Below, piece by piece: positions 46,374 to 56,500 of a stretch of 64,000 nt of DNA (position 1 is its first letter; every line of letters starts with the position of its first letter). Where the stretch lies: NCBI GenBank assembly GCA_002914845.1, contig JXTC01000003.1, forward strand, positions 3,141,828 through 3,205,827, written 5' to 3'. A program made the translations under genes and the position numbers. The DNA is from Trema orientale (lineage: Eukaryota > Streptophyta > Magnoliopsida > Rosales > Cannabaceae). The notes beneath the pieces are model-generated. The model saw only the letters and a program-made list of their open reading frames with translations. It ran no database searches and was not told the DNA's origin.

Positions 46374-48864
46374 TGAAAAGATTTAGAGAAAAATAACAGT
46401 TGGTAGTAATTTTAAAATTTAATTTTTCTTGAAAAACTACCAATAGTTTTTTCTTTTAAATAACCGCAGCGAAAAACAATTAGGAGTATTATAAAAACTC
46501 ATAATGACATATTAGATGTTTTTAGAATCATACTTCTTATTGATCCAAGACGACCAAGTGTATGACTCCAATCCCCAAAAAATCTTTCGGTCTATTCTTG
46601 TGTATAGTCACACAAGAGTGTAGTCTCTATATGCTATACAGAAATAGTTTCGGCACTAGATTCACAAAGAAAAAAAGAACAGAAAGATGATTGTTCACTT
46701 ATCTTTATGGATATTTTCTCTCTTGAAAAATGGATAGAACTTCGCTATAGTTTCTGTCACATGTTTAAGGTGTCTAGAGACTCTTATTTATAGACAATAG
46801 GAAGAAAGACATAGGGGTGTCAATTCGTGTCGACGGGTCGGGTTCGTGTCGGGTTGAAGTCTAATATATACATAAATTATGTCAACCCGAACTCGACCCG
46901 TGACCCGTCGTGTAAGAAAACCATCAACACTAACCCGACCCACACCTAAAACGGGTTGACCCGAACCCGACCCGCACAACTCGCTTTGGTGAATAACATC
47001 CAACTCACAACCCGATTTTGACCCGTCAATCCGTTTTTGACCCGCCAACCCGCTATGACCCGCCAACCCGCTATGACCCGTATTTTTTTACTTATATTTT
47101 CTTTTTCTAAGCCTATTATTGTTTCATTTTAAAATAAATAAATTAGGGGTAATTTATAAATATAATTAATAACTTATAATCCCAAAACTTATATTGTACA
47201 AATTAAATATATATATAATAATAGTCATAAACAAATTAAATAAAAAATATTTTTATAATTTAATTATATATATATATATTTGTTGGCGGGTCAAACGGGT
47301 CAAGTTCGTGTCAAGCGGGTTAACCCGAACCCGACTCGTTTTTTAATTCGTGTCAGGCTGGTCGACCCGATCCCGACCCGCACCCTTTTTCTTCAACCCT
47401 AACCCGCAAAAAATCGTGTCGTGTTCGTGTCGTCGTGTCGTAACCTGAATTGCCACCCCTAGAAAGACACAAATGGGCAAGTTGAGGAGGAGCCATGCGC
47501 CTACTGCCATTATAGCTGTGCCGCGCAGCCCTAATTGCACTAGCCAAATTCGGTTAGTGCTAGGGAATTCCTCTTAGTGACCCGATTACCTCTTTTGTAT
47601 AATTGATTATTTTTAATTGCCTTTTCTATAAGCAATTAGCTAATTATTATCTTGTCTGTTTTTCATTGATTTGTTAACATTTAATTTATCATAATTAGAA
47701 TAAATATTTAATTATATCTAGGTTCATTGAATTAAATCAATAATGGGAATCACAATCAATCTATATATGGAATTAACTATATGGGAAAGATTAATTACTT
47801 TGTGATCAAGCTAATCAGTTCTATCCAGAATTTACCAAAACTGAAGCCAATTACCTCCCATTTATAGTGCTACATGCCCAGGCCCAGTAATTGGGCCAGA
47901 GATGTGGCCTTTCTAGCTGTCCAACCCAAGTTTGTCCAATTACCATTTAATTGGCCCAATCTAATAATAGTGTGACCATTAACATAAGTTAGCCCAGTAA
48001 TCTTATGAGACATATACAGTTGGCTCCCAAATAATTAAACAGAGATGTTAATTATTTAATTTCAGGTCCATTCCTTTAAAGGACTAATTGCACTTCAATT
48101 ATCCATGACTACATTTTTGGAGTAAAGACTTATGTCACAATAATTCTTTATTTAATACCCATTTGTATAATATTATAGAAATATAGTTATATGTTTCTTG
48201 GTTCTTACTAATTTATCTAATGATCATCAGTCAATATCTTTACTGATTAAATCAGTATTAATACACTTAGGCCTAAGATTTTTTATCAAGTGTCGAAATC
48301 CACTAAGAGATATTATTTCACCAAATTCTATATTACTAACTATAGTTATATAATTTAACAAATATATTTTACCAAACATCAGAGAATATTGACCTCAATT
48401 GATCTCACTCATTTGCAATTCAAATAAAGCCATATTTGAGAATACACAATTACAACTAACTCAAAATTAAGAGCAAAGTTAATCATTGCCTATAAAATTT
48501 TTTTCTATTGATATTGTCAATAGAATTTCATAATGATCCAATCCAGTGTAAGTTACATTACACCAGTTGACTTTAGTTTGACTAAGACAAGTTAAATTTT
48601 TCCAAAGTCTGCTGCAGCATAAATAAAGTACTCAACCTTATTTATATTGCTGCGAACCTCAATTAATTAATTATAAATACTTTGTACTTTGTCTTCTGTG
48701 AATCCAGATCATAATCACAAAGATACATATTAATACAATTAAATTGATATTTATTCAAATAACATTATGCATTACTATTTAATTGAATAATAATTCATTC
48801 ATTAATATAAAATTGTTTTCAAAAAAACAACTGTTTTAACAAACTTCTCCCACTAATTCCAACA
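46374..48864 (-). mobile_element. Probable long solo LTR (copia type) interrupted by a hAT-type element
   Basis: Read on the minus strand it starts TGTTGGAATTAGTGGGAGAAG at 48864 and has CGCTGCGG near its other end (about 46470), like the LTR at 13915-15200. The left end is unclear, and AT-rich flanks prevent a safe target duplication. No ORF resembling gag or pol is present. Without the 650-bp insertion it would be about 1.8 kb. Confidence 0.45.
46812..47461. mobile_element. Non-autonomous hAT-type element, 650 bp, with 8-bp target duplication
   Basis: It starts TAGGGGTGTCAATTC and ends GAATTGCCACCCCTA (14 of 15 terminal bases complementary). The perfect 8-bp repeat GAAAGACA lies on both sides (46804-46811, 47462-47469), as for hAT elements. 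Both arms are packed with GACCCG/CGGGTC motifs (for example GGGTTGACCCGAACCCGACC), and the centre is AT-rich. It has no transposase. Confidence 0.92.
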
Positions 48865-49067
48865 ATATATTCTCGAATCACTTCATCTAAATATCTAATA
48901 ATAAATTTGCTTTCCTGATAACAGTATACCTTACTTTAGATCGACTCTACCCAGAAAGAGTTTCAGAATTTGTAATGGCATGGCCATCTCACTAGAGTCT
49001 ATGGATATCGAGTTCAATATGAACTAAGGAATAATGTATTCCTCCGCATTTGAGTTTTGTGTGTTTA
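48865..49067. other. Intergenic, no gene seen
   Basis: Short AT-rich spacer between the probable LTR and the Mutator-type element. Confidence 0.5.
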
Positions 49068-49076
49068 TTTTTCTAG

Positions 49077-49640
49077 GAGTTTTTGGCATGATTAGTCCCT
49101 GAATTTTTCGATAATTTGCAATGTATCCCTTGAACTTTTTTTTTGGCAATTAAGACCCTGAATTTAGGATTTTTGGCATGATTAGCCCCTGAGTTTTTCG
49201 TTGATTTGCAATGCATCCTCCGAACTTTTTTTTTGGTAATTAGGACCCTGAATTTAGGGTTTTTGGCATGATTAGCCCTTGAATTTTTCCCTGATTTGCA
49301 ATATATCTCCTGAGTTATGTGCAAATTTTTTAAGGGCATAATGGTTATCTCATTTAATTTAGAGACAAAAATAACAAATGAGAGTTTGGAGGGGAAAAAA
49401 TAGTTTTGAAATTCAAATTTTTAAACAATTAAAGAATAAATTGCAAATCAACGAAAAATTCAGGGGCTAATCATGCCAAAAACCCTAAATTCAGGGTCCT
49501 AATTGTAAAAAAAAAAAAATTCAGAAGACACATTGCAAAAAATTCTAAATTCGGGATTCTAATTACAAAAAAAAAAAAAAATTTCAGGGGATACATTGTA
49601 AATCATCGAAAAATTCAGAGACTAATCATGTCAAAAATCC
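49077..49640. mobile_element. Mutator-type fold-back element with 90-bp internal tandem repeats
   Basis: The perfect 9-bp flanks TTTTTCTAG (49068-49076, 49641-49649) mark the insertion. The ends G(A/G)(G/A)TTTTTG(G/A)CATGATTAGTC are inverted repeats. The left arm holds units beginning TTTTGGCATGATTAG at 49081, 49171 and 49261, an exact 90-bp period (the third is partial). The right arm holds two inverted units (about 49440-49530 and 49535-49635). Chance ORFs across the repeat are not genes. Confidence 0.9.
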
Positions 49641-49649
49641 TTTTTCTAG

Positions 49650-50040
49650 ACGTGAAAAAGCACCATAAGCTCAAACAAGGCCAGATACAATGTATCTCAA
49701 AGAATTATTAGGTGCAAATGCTAATGACATTATGAGAAAAGATGACAGAGACTCCATTAATATACCAAAAAAGAGAGTTTTAACTGAAGAAGAAAATAGA
49801 AAACGGTAAAGGAACGTGTGCATTTTTGTTTTAGAGGCATAAAATTTAAAATGCATGAAAATATGCAAAGCAGTCTAAGTCTGTCTAAACAACAAAAATG
49901 AAGAAGTAATGTATTTTTTTTTTTTTTTAACAAAATATAGAAGCTCCGAGTTTTGAGCTCTAATTAAGATTTTCCAGTAATTCCTCGAACTAAAGAAATA
50001 TTTTATTTCCTAATAAAATTTCAGAACTCCATCTATCCTT
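49650..50040. other. Intergenic, distal upstream region of PsbR
   Basis: AT-rich with a T-run at 49914-49928. No gene. Confidence 0.5.
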
Positions 50041-50068
50041 CGTAATGAGACTGAGACATGACTGAGTC

Positions 50069-50246
50069 CACGTGTCACAAACCCAAATGGGTCCCTGGAT
50101 TTCATATCTGAGAGGCTAGCACGGAAGCGCTGGTGCAAACAGCTCCCATGTTGATAACGTTTCGCAATCATATCCAGATATCCGCCACAGAATGAGCGCC
50201 ACGTGTCACGCCAGCAGCCACTTCTGTCCTATTGGCATTTTTATAA
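50069..50246 (+). promoter_or_regulatory. Light-type promoter of PsbR: two G-boxes, I-box and TATA box
   Basis: Two CACGTG G-boxes, both in the context CCACGTGTCA (50069-50074 and 50200-50205), flank a GATAAC I-box (50153-50158). A CCAAT-type motif in inverse form (ATTGGC, about 50231) and a TATAA at 50242-50246 follow. G-box plus I-box is the usual arrangement in photosynthesis gene promoters. The ATG is about 105 bases after the TATA box. Confidence 0.7.
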
Positions 50247-50351
50247 TATTAGAGGGAAATAATAATAATAACAGGGGAGATACCAAACCAAGATCAGAAA
50301 ATTAAAAGTTAAGGCAGCAAGAGCCAAACAAGTATAGCTAAGCTAGCAGAA

Positions 50352-51281
50352 ATGGCAGCCTCAGTTATGGCATCAGTGAGCCTTAAACCAGCTCCTTTTA
50401 GCTTTCAGAAGTCTTCCGTGAGAGGCCTTCCTTCTCTCTCAAGATCTTCTACTTCCTTCAAAGTTGAGGCCAGTGGAGGCAAGAAAATCAAGACCGACAA
50501 GCCTTATGGTACGTACTCGGTACTACTACAATTGTGGTAAATAGTTTTGAATTGTAAAATTCTGATGTCATATTTATATATTATTTAATTTTTAACACGA
50601 CCAATATTTGATGTTCTAAGACATCACTAATAGCATTTATTAATATCATAAATATTTGTTTTGCATACAAGTTATAATGTATGTGTCACTAATATTTATA
50701 GCAAAGATTATGTGATCTATGGGGATTACCTAATTGGTTTTTGTGCATGATGAAATCATGTTATTTATATATAGATATTTTTCAATTTTTTGATGATCAA
50801 TTTAATTACAGGAATTAATGGTGGCATGGACTTGAGGGGTGGAGTTGATGCCTCCGGCAGGAAAGGGAAGGTTTGTCTAATTTAAAGTTATCTCTCTACC
50901 TTTTAAAACGGAACTAATCATTTATTTGGTAGAAAGAATTTATGTTAATTATTTCAAACATATAATATGATTCAGGGAAAGGGTGTGTACCAGTTCGTAG
51001 ACAAATACGGTGCTAACGTCGACGGATACAGGTATAATTACATACTTTATTATTTTTGCTGTTTTTTTTTTTCTCCAATTAAGTATATTGGTTATTTTCC
51101 ATCTTAGAAAGTTTGTATGAGCGGGAGTGGTTGATAAAATAATACCCTTCTATTCAATTTAGAGGAGTCTACAATAAAAACTTAATTCATGCTTGTACAA
51201 TAATTTGACACCTAAAATAAACATGTTTTCTAGGGACTTTTTAACAAGTCATAACTAAGAAAAGTACACAAAACTACATAG

Positions 51282-51321
<40 letters not shown>

Positions 51322-52365
51322 TTGCCAATCCGGTAGGTATTTTTTTTTTTACCTACTGGATTGGTGCCCTATATGTATATGTATATGTATATGTATAAAT
51401 ATCATAGATAGAGAAATGAAATCTTAATTAAGTTGAAAAGTTCTTGTATAAATACCTCTTAGAACTATAATAACGAACTAGAGAATACTCCTAGTACTTG
51501 ACGACTTGTAAATCAAATAGTCCGAGTTTACTGCACATACTTGGCTTGTATCTTTTTGTTTTGTCCTTCTACTCCCCTTAAATAGAAAATTTGGAATATA
51601 GGAAAAGCTTTTAATGTGCTTTATTTTATTTTTTTAATTTTTTTAACAATAACATAGGTCGTGGTGTGACACTATATCAACTTATATTTGACCCCACTTA
51701 CAACATAGCTTGCATCATATACACACATTTATCAATTTAACTGAGCCTAAAAGTATATTACCAAAAAAAAAAAAAAAAAACTGAGCCTAAAAGTATGAAG
51801 TGTACCAAGTCCAATTATCAACGATTGAGAAATGGATTCGAGGTGTTTAACAACCCATGTAGCGAGTAATATAAAATTGTTATCCTAATACGAATGTCAA
51901 TTTACCCTATTAAAGAAAAAGGAGTATTAATTTATAAATACTAACGATGTGTAAACATTGATATGCAGTCCAATCTTCAACACTAATGACTGGTCTCCAA
52001 GTGGTGATGTATATGTTGGTGGTAAGGAACTCCTCAGCATTTGATAACGCTCTTATTTCTGGAAAAGTAAAACTCTCATGGTTATTACCAGGAAATTTTG
52101 AGTTGTGGTACAAGAAAAGTACATACTATTTGGTTTTAACGTTATTTTACTACGATTGGTGTAATATTTGATAGGCTTCGAACATAAAAACCCATTACTA
52201 ATATTACTTGCTACAAAAATAATCTTAAGATGTGATTATTTGAAACATGACATATTATATATAATTGCAGGTACAACTGGGTTGGCCATATGGGCTGTCA
52301 CTCTAGCTGGGCTTCTTGCAGGAGGTGCCCTTCTTGTCTACAACACAAGCGCCTTGGCACAGTAG
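50352..52365 (+). CDS. PSBR: Photosystem II 10 kDa polypeptide PsbR, five exons
   Basis: Exons 50352-50508, 50812-50870, 50976-51031, 51969-52021 and 52271-52365 join in phase into 420 nt, 139 aa. Residues 1-40 are a Ser-rich transit peptide ([18 protein letters not shown]...). The mature part of about 99 aa contains [37 protein letters not shown] and [12 protein letters not shown], all hallmarks of PsbR. A single hydrophobic segment near residues 113-133 ([20 protein letters not shown]) anchors it in the thylakoid. PsbR is a lumen-side subunit of photosystem II that supports assembly of PsbP into the oxygen-evolving complex. Length and sequence are normal for the family. Intron 3 is long (937 bp) and carries an AT repeat and a tiny fold-back at 51319-51371. 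Confidence 0.96.
51319..51371. repeat. Short fold-back derived from the GGCACCAAT MITE family, in PsbR intron 3
   Basis: GGTTGCCAATCCGGTAGGTA, a T-run, then TACCTACTGGATTGGTGCC form a hairpin. The ends match those of the MITE at 24547-24862 (GGCACCAATCTAGTAGG and GATTGGCAACC), with almost nothing left between them. An (AT)n tract lies directly upstream (51287-51318). Confidence 0.65.
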
Positions 52366-53521
52366 AAAGATGTAATTGTAATCTACTTGTTGATGTTGTA
52401 ATTTTATGTGGTTATAGCCTCTCCAAGTAACTGTCCAGACAAGAATATTACCTCAGGATATACTCTCTCTATGCACCTTTACTTGTAAAATTTTCGCTTG
52501 CTTTTAATTAGTTATTGCCTTTCCTATTTCCTACTGCTAACAAAACTTAATCATCATTCATCGTGTTTTCAACTCAAACTTCTGAATTGAATGATGGGAT
52601 TTATTCAAGCCAACACGTTGAGATATTTTCAACAACAAAAAAATTGAATATTTCCAAGCAAAATTTAAGTTAACGGTGTTAACATTGATGACTTTTAACA
52701 TATTGTGATCGACTCATGGTGGGAAGAATAAGCCCTCTTTCACCAGTCCTATATTTATTATTTCGTAGTGACTACTCAGAACCCAAATTTTTAATTCATC
52801 AGCTTATCGAACGAAAATAAAAATCATAGAAGCAAACATTGTGCTATGAGACCAAAAACTAGTATGTGCTCAGAGTTTGATTCCGGCAGAAGTGGATGTT
52901 TGGAGTGCTTGACTAAGGACAAGCGAAGAAACCATAAGTAAAAGATAACCAAAGAAAGGTGATCATTTGTGCTGATTTTTGGCGTATGATAAAATGTCAA
53001 TGCTTGTTTAGAAGTGAACAAAGAGAATAGCCTTTCCTTTTGCCGGAAAATATGTTGGTATATTGAGATATGGGAATGAATGGAATAGATATGCTCCTCA
53101 CTTACGTTTCCTCTCTCTCTTTGAATGGAGCAAATACAGTAAATCAGGCAGAGGTGCAAAATGAAATTCCAGAAGCAAATGTGGAAAAATATAAGCCGAC
53201 GACGAGTGAAAATATAACATCAAAACCCAAAAAACCCATTCTCCCCTCTTTCCATTGAATTTATATTGCTCACGGTCGATATTTTCTCATCTTTGCTAGT
53301 ACTTCACATTTTCAATAAGCACTGATGTAATTCGATAGCTCCAAAAATTGAATGGAAGGCAAAGATGTAGATTTGCTAAACCTTTATTGTCGACCCATTT
53401 CGACATGTGTAAGACAGACTAACCTAACCACTGCTACTTTGGTTTTGCTCACTTTCAACCATTGTCCCTGTCTAATGCCTTAATCCGATGTAGGAAAAAA
53501 TTGACACTAGTTTGTCTATTC
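52366..53521. other. Convergent 3' ends of PsbR and RECA1; no further gene supported
   Basis: PsbR 3' UTR runs rightward from 52366 and the RECA1 3' UTR runs leftward from 53521. The space between has only weak ORFs on both strands (longest 111 codons, minus). Confidence 0.55.
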
Positions 53522-56500
53522 TCATTGAATCTCTTCAAAAATATCTTCATCCTCTTGGACCAATGGTAAGTTCCTCGGTTGCAGAAAACCAGCTTGTCCA
53601 GTTCCTTCTATCATTTTGGACCGTACTATCTGCAAGTTACAAGAATTTCATCAAGTGTATACACAAATTATAACTGAACATGATAGCAAGTTAACACAAC
53701 AACAAGGCAGAGGAGTATCTTGTACAAGGGTTTTGAGTTTTACACAGAAAGATAACAACCACTAAATAATACATTATCGGAAGAACAATCAAATTCCTCT
53801 TTTTTTTTTTTTTTTTTCCCATACTTCTTCATTTAAGCTTATTTTCCATCGAGGTACTTTTATCTGTAACACAAGTTAGAAAATGTAGGGGTTCCTACAT
53901 TATAAGATTGAAAAATACCATTAATTATGAAAAGGTGTTATGATAACTTTTCACCCAAAAGATCCAGGGGAAAAAGATTTGTCGAAATATATAAGCTCGG
54001 TAAGTACATGACAACTTTCGTGTAAGAGATATTTCATGGTACTAACAAGAAGCGTTTCAATGAGTCATGTGAAGATAACAGTATAAATGAAGAGGGATAC
54101 GAATAAGCTATATTAAGAATCTATATGATTATTATTAATTAGACCATTTTATGTTTATATAATTATGTTTTATTTAATTGTTAGGTTTCATTTAGTTTTG
54201 ACTAACTAGTTTAATGTTTCCCTTTTATGTTTGTTTCTAGAAGATGTCAGTTTCCTAGTTTTGTCTAAGAGCTTTTCTATAAATAAGCTCTTCTATGTTC
54301 ATTATTTTTACGACTTGATTAATGATATACAACTATTCAGATACTCTCTCTTTAATATTCTTCTTCTCTTCCTAAAGTTCTTCATCTCTTTTTCTAAATT
54401 CTTCTCTTCTTCTTCTTCAATTCTCTCTCTTCTGTCTCTCATATCTTCTAAATTCTCACTCTTGTTCTACATCATTTGGTATCACAGACTCGTTCAATTT
54501 CCTTAGACCGTATCGTTTCTCTGCCGAAATCTCTCCAATTTTTTCGTTGCTCTTAGTTTAGAATTTTTTTAGTTATTTTCGTCAAAAAAAAAAAAAAAAA
54601 AAAAAAAACAAGCTTGTTGCCCAAACTCCAAAGCAACAGGTTCCCCCCCCCCCCAAAAAAAAAAAAAAACAGCAAAGAGAAACGTGTTTATCTTCTCCAC
54701 CACCCCCCATTGCTTCCACCACACCATCTCCACTACCCTCACTCCCATCACTTGTGGGCGCTACCCACTTCTACCAGCAACCTACCAGCAGCCACAAGCT
54801 TCTAATGCTGCCGCTGCTCGCATTACAGTCAACGCTGACATTGTCCCTGGTCGGTATCGCTGCTAGCCACCGACTTCCGCCCGATACCAATCTATAACTG
54901 GAGTTTCAGCCACTGTTTTGCGGGTTCCAACAATTACCAGACATTCAGATCCCGCACCCGTAAGTCAACACTTCCATCTTGAAGATTTTTGCACTTACAC
55001 CCTTGTTTGGTAACAATTTTTACTTTTGAAGATTTTTCTTATGGTTTTATTAGTTGGAAAATTCATGAATGTTTTTTGATTCATTATAATTATTGAATAT
55101 GAGTGTTCCAATTTATTCTTCATACTATTACCATAAACCATATAAGGATAATTGATATTATCATGATGACTATACTCTATATTATCCTCAACAATATCAT
55201 AACCACTCTAGCTATTACACTGAGGAGATAAGACACGATGATAGGGTCATAAGAGACGTTCCTACCTATGATGGTACTTTAAACCATAATATCTTTTTAG
55301 CTTGGGTAAGTGCTCTTGAGGAATTCTTTGAGTATCATAATTTCGCTGATGATCAATGTATTTTTTATGCTAGTTGGAAATTAGTTGGACGTGCTAAAGT
55401 TTACTGGAAACTAGTACAACGCGAAATTGAACATTACTATCATCTGCCTATCACTTTGTGGGTTGAGATCAAAGAAAAATTGGAAAGGACATTCTTATAT
55501 CAAACCAGTGTTAGTCATGTTCCAGAAACTGAAACTTATTATAACCAACCTGCGGTTGATCCTGTATTAGTTTGTAGCCTTCGCAAAAATATAGCCGACA
55601 TGAAAATCGACTTAGCCAACATTAGCCAACTTTGCCAAGACTTAAGGGATGTTATTACCACTCCATGTAAGCCAGTTTGTAAAATTTTTGTTAAGGGAGA
55701 GAGCTAAATCTGTTGAGGAGGACGAGATAGTTGAAGGGGAAGAGGTGGTTAAATCTGTTGAGGAAGATAATTCTATTAAGGAACGAATGATTGAGTCCAA
55801 TGAGAAAGATAACTCTAGTATTGCCGAAATCATTGTTACTGTCCCACCTTGTGATCCTAGTCCACATAAGTTTCCAATTCCTAAAGTTTCTCTTGGATCT
55901 AATGCACATTTATTTAATTTTTTTTCTAATATGACTATTAGATTAGTTTTTAATGAGATAGATAGATTTACTTACCGAGGTGTTCCAAGACCTCGTGTGT
56001 TCTCTCCTATATTTGTTATGCAGAGAAAGTAGTTTAATTGTGTTGTTTACAGATCTTACATTTTTATCAAGAATCAAGACTTCCAATTGAAGAATTTTCT
56101 TTGGCTCCGCTTGTTGCTTCATGGTTTACCAAAGTTTTAACTCGCCGGAGTCGAGTTCTAGAACCCCGGGAGAATGATGAGGAATATAAATAAGCTATAT
56201 TAGGAATCTATATGGTTATTATTAATGAGACTATTTTAGGTTTATATAAATATGTTTTATTTAATTATTAGGTTTTATTTAGTTTTGAGTAACTAGTTTA
56301 ATATTTCCTTTTTATGTTTATTTCTAGAAGATGTTAGTTTCCTAATTTTGTCTAAGAGCTTCTCTATAAATAAGCTCTTCTATGTTCATTATTTTTAAGA
56401 CTTGATTACTGATACACAACTATTCGGATATTCTCTCTCTAATATTCTTCCTCCCTTCTTAAATTTCTTCCTCTCCTTTTCTAAATTCTTCTCTTCTTCT

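Noticed and set aside
46788-47547. Short minus-strand ORFs with Arg/Asp-rich peptides
   Set aside because: They are translations of the GACCCG-rich arms and flanks of the hAT-type element.
49073-49339. 88-codon minus-strand ORF with a repeated peptide
   Set aside because: It is the translation of the 90-bp repeat units of the Mutator-type fold-back element. The repeat period is a multiple of three, which keeps the frame open.
49077-49640. CRISPR-like appearance of regularly spaced repeats
   Set aside because: Plant nuclear DNA; the 90-bp units are contiguous, without spacers, and lie in an element with a 9-bp target duplication.
53070-53258. 62-codon plus-strand ORF between PsbR and RECA1
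   Set aside because: Its composition looks somewhat protein-like, but no homologous motif, promoter or splice partner is visible. The minus strand there is probably RECA1 3' flank.
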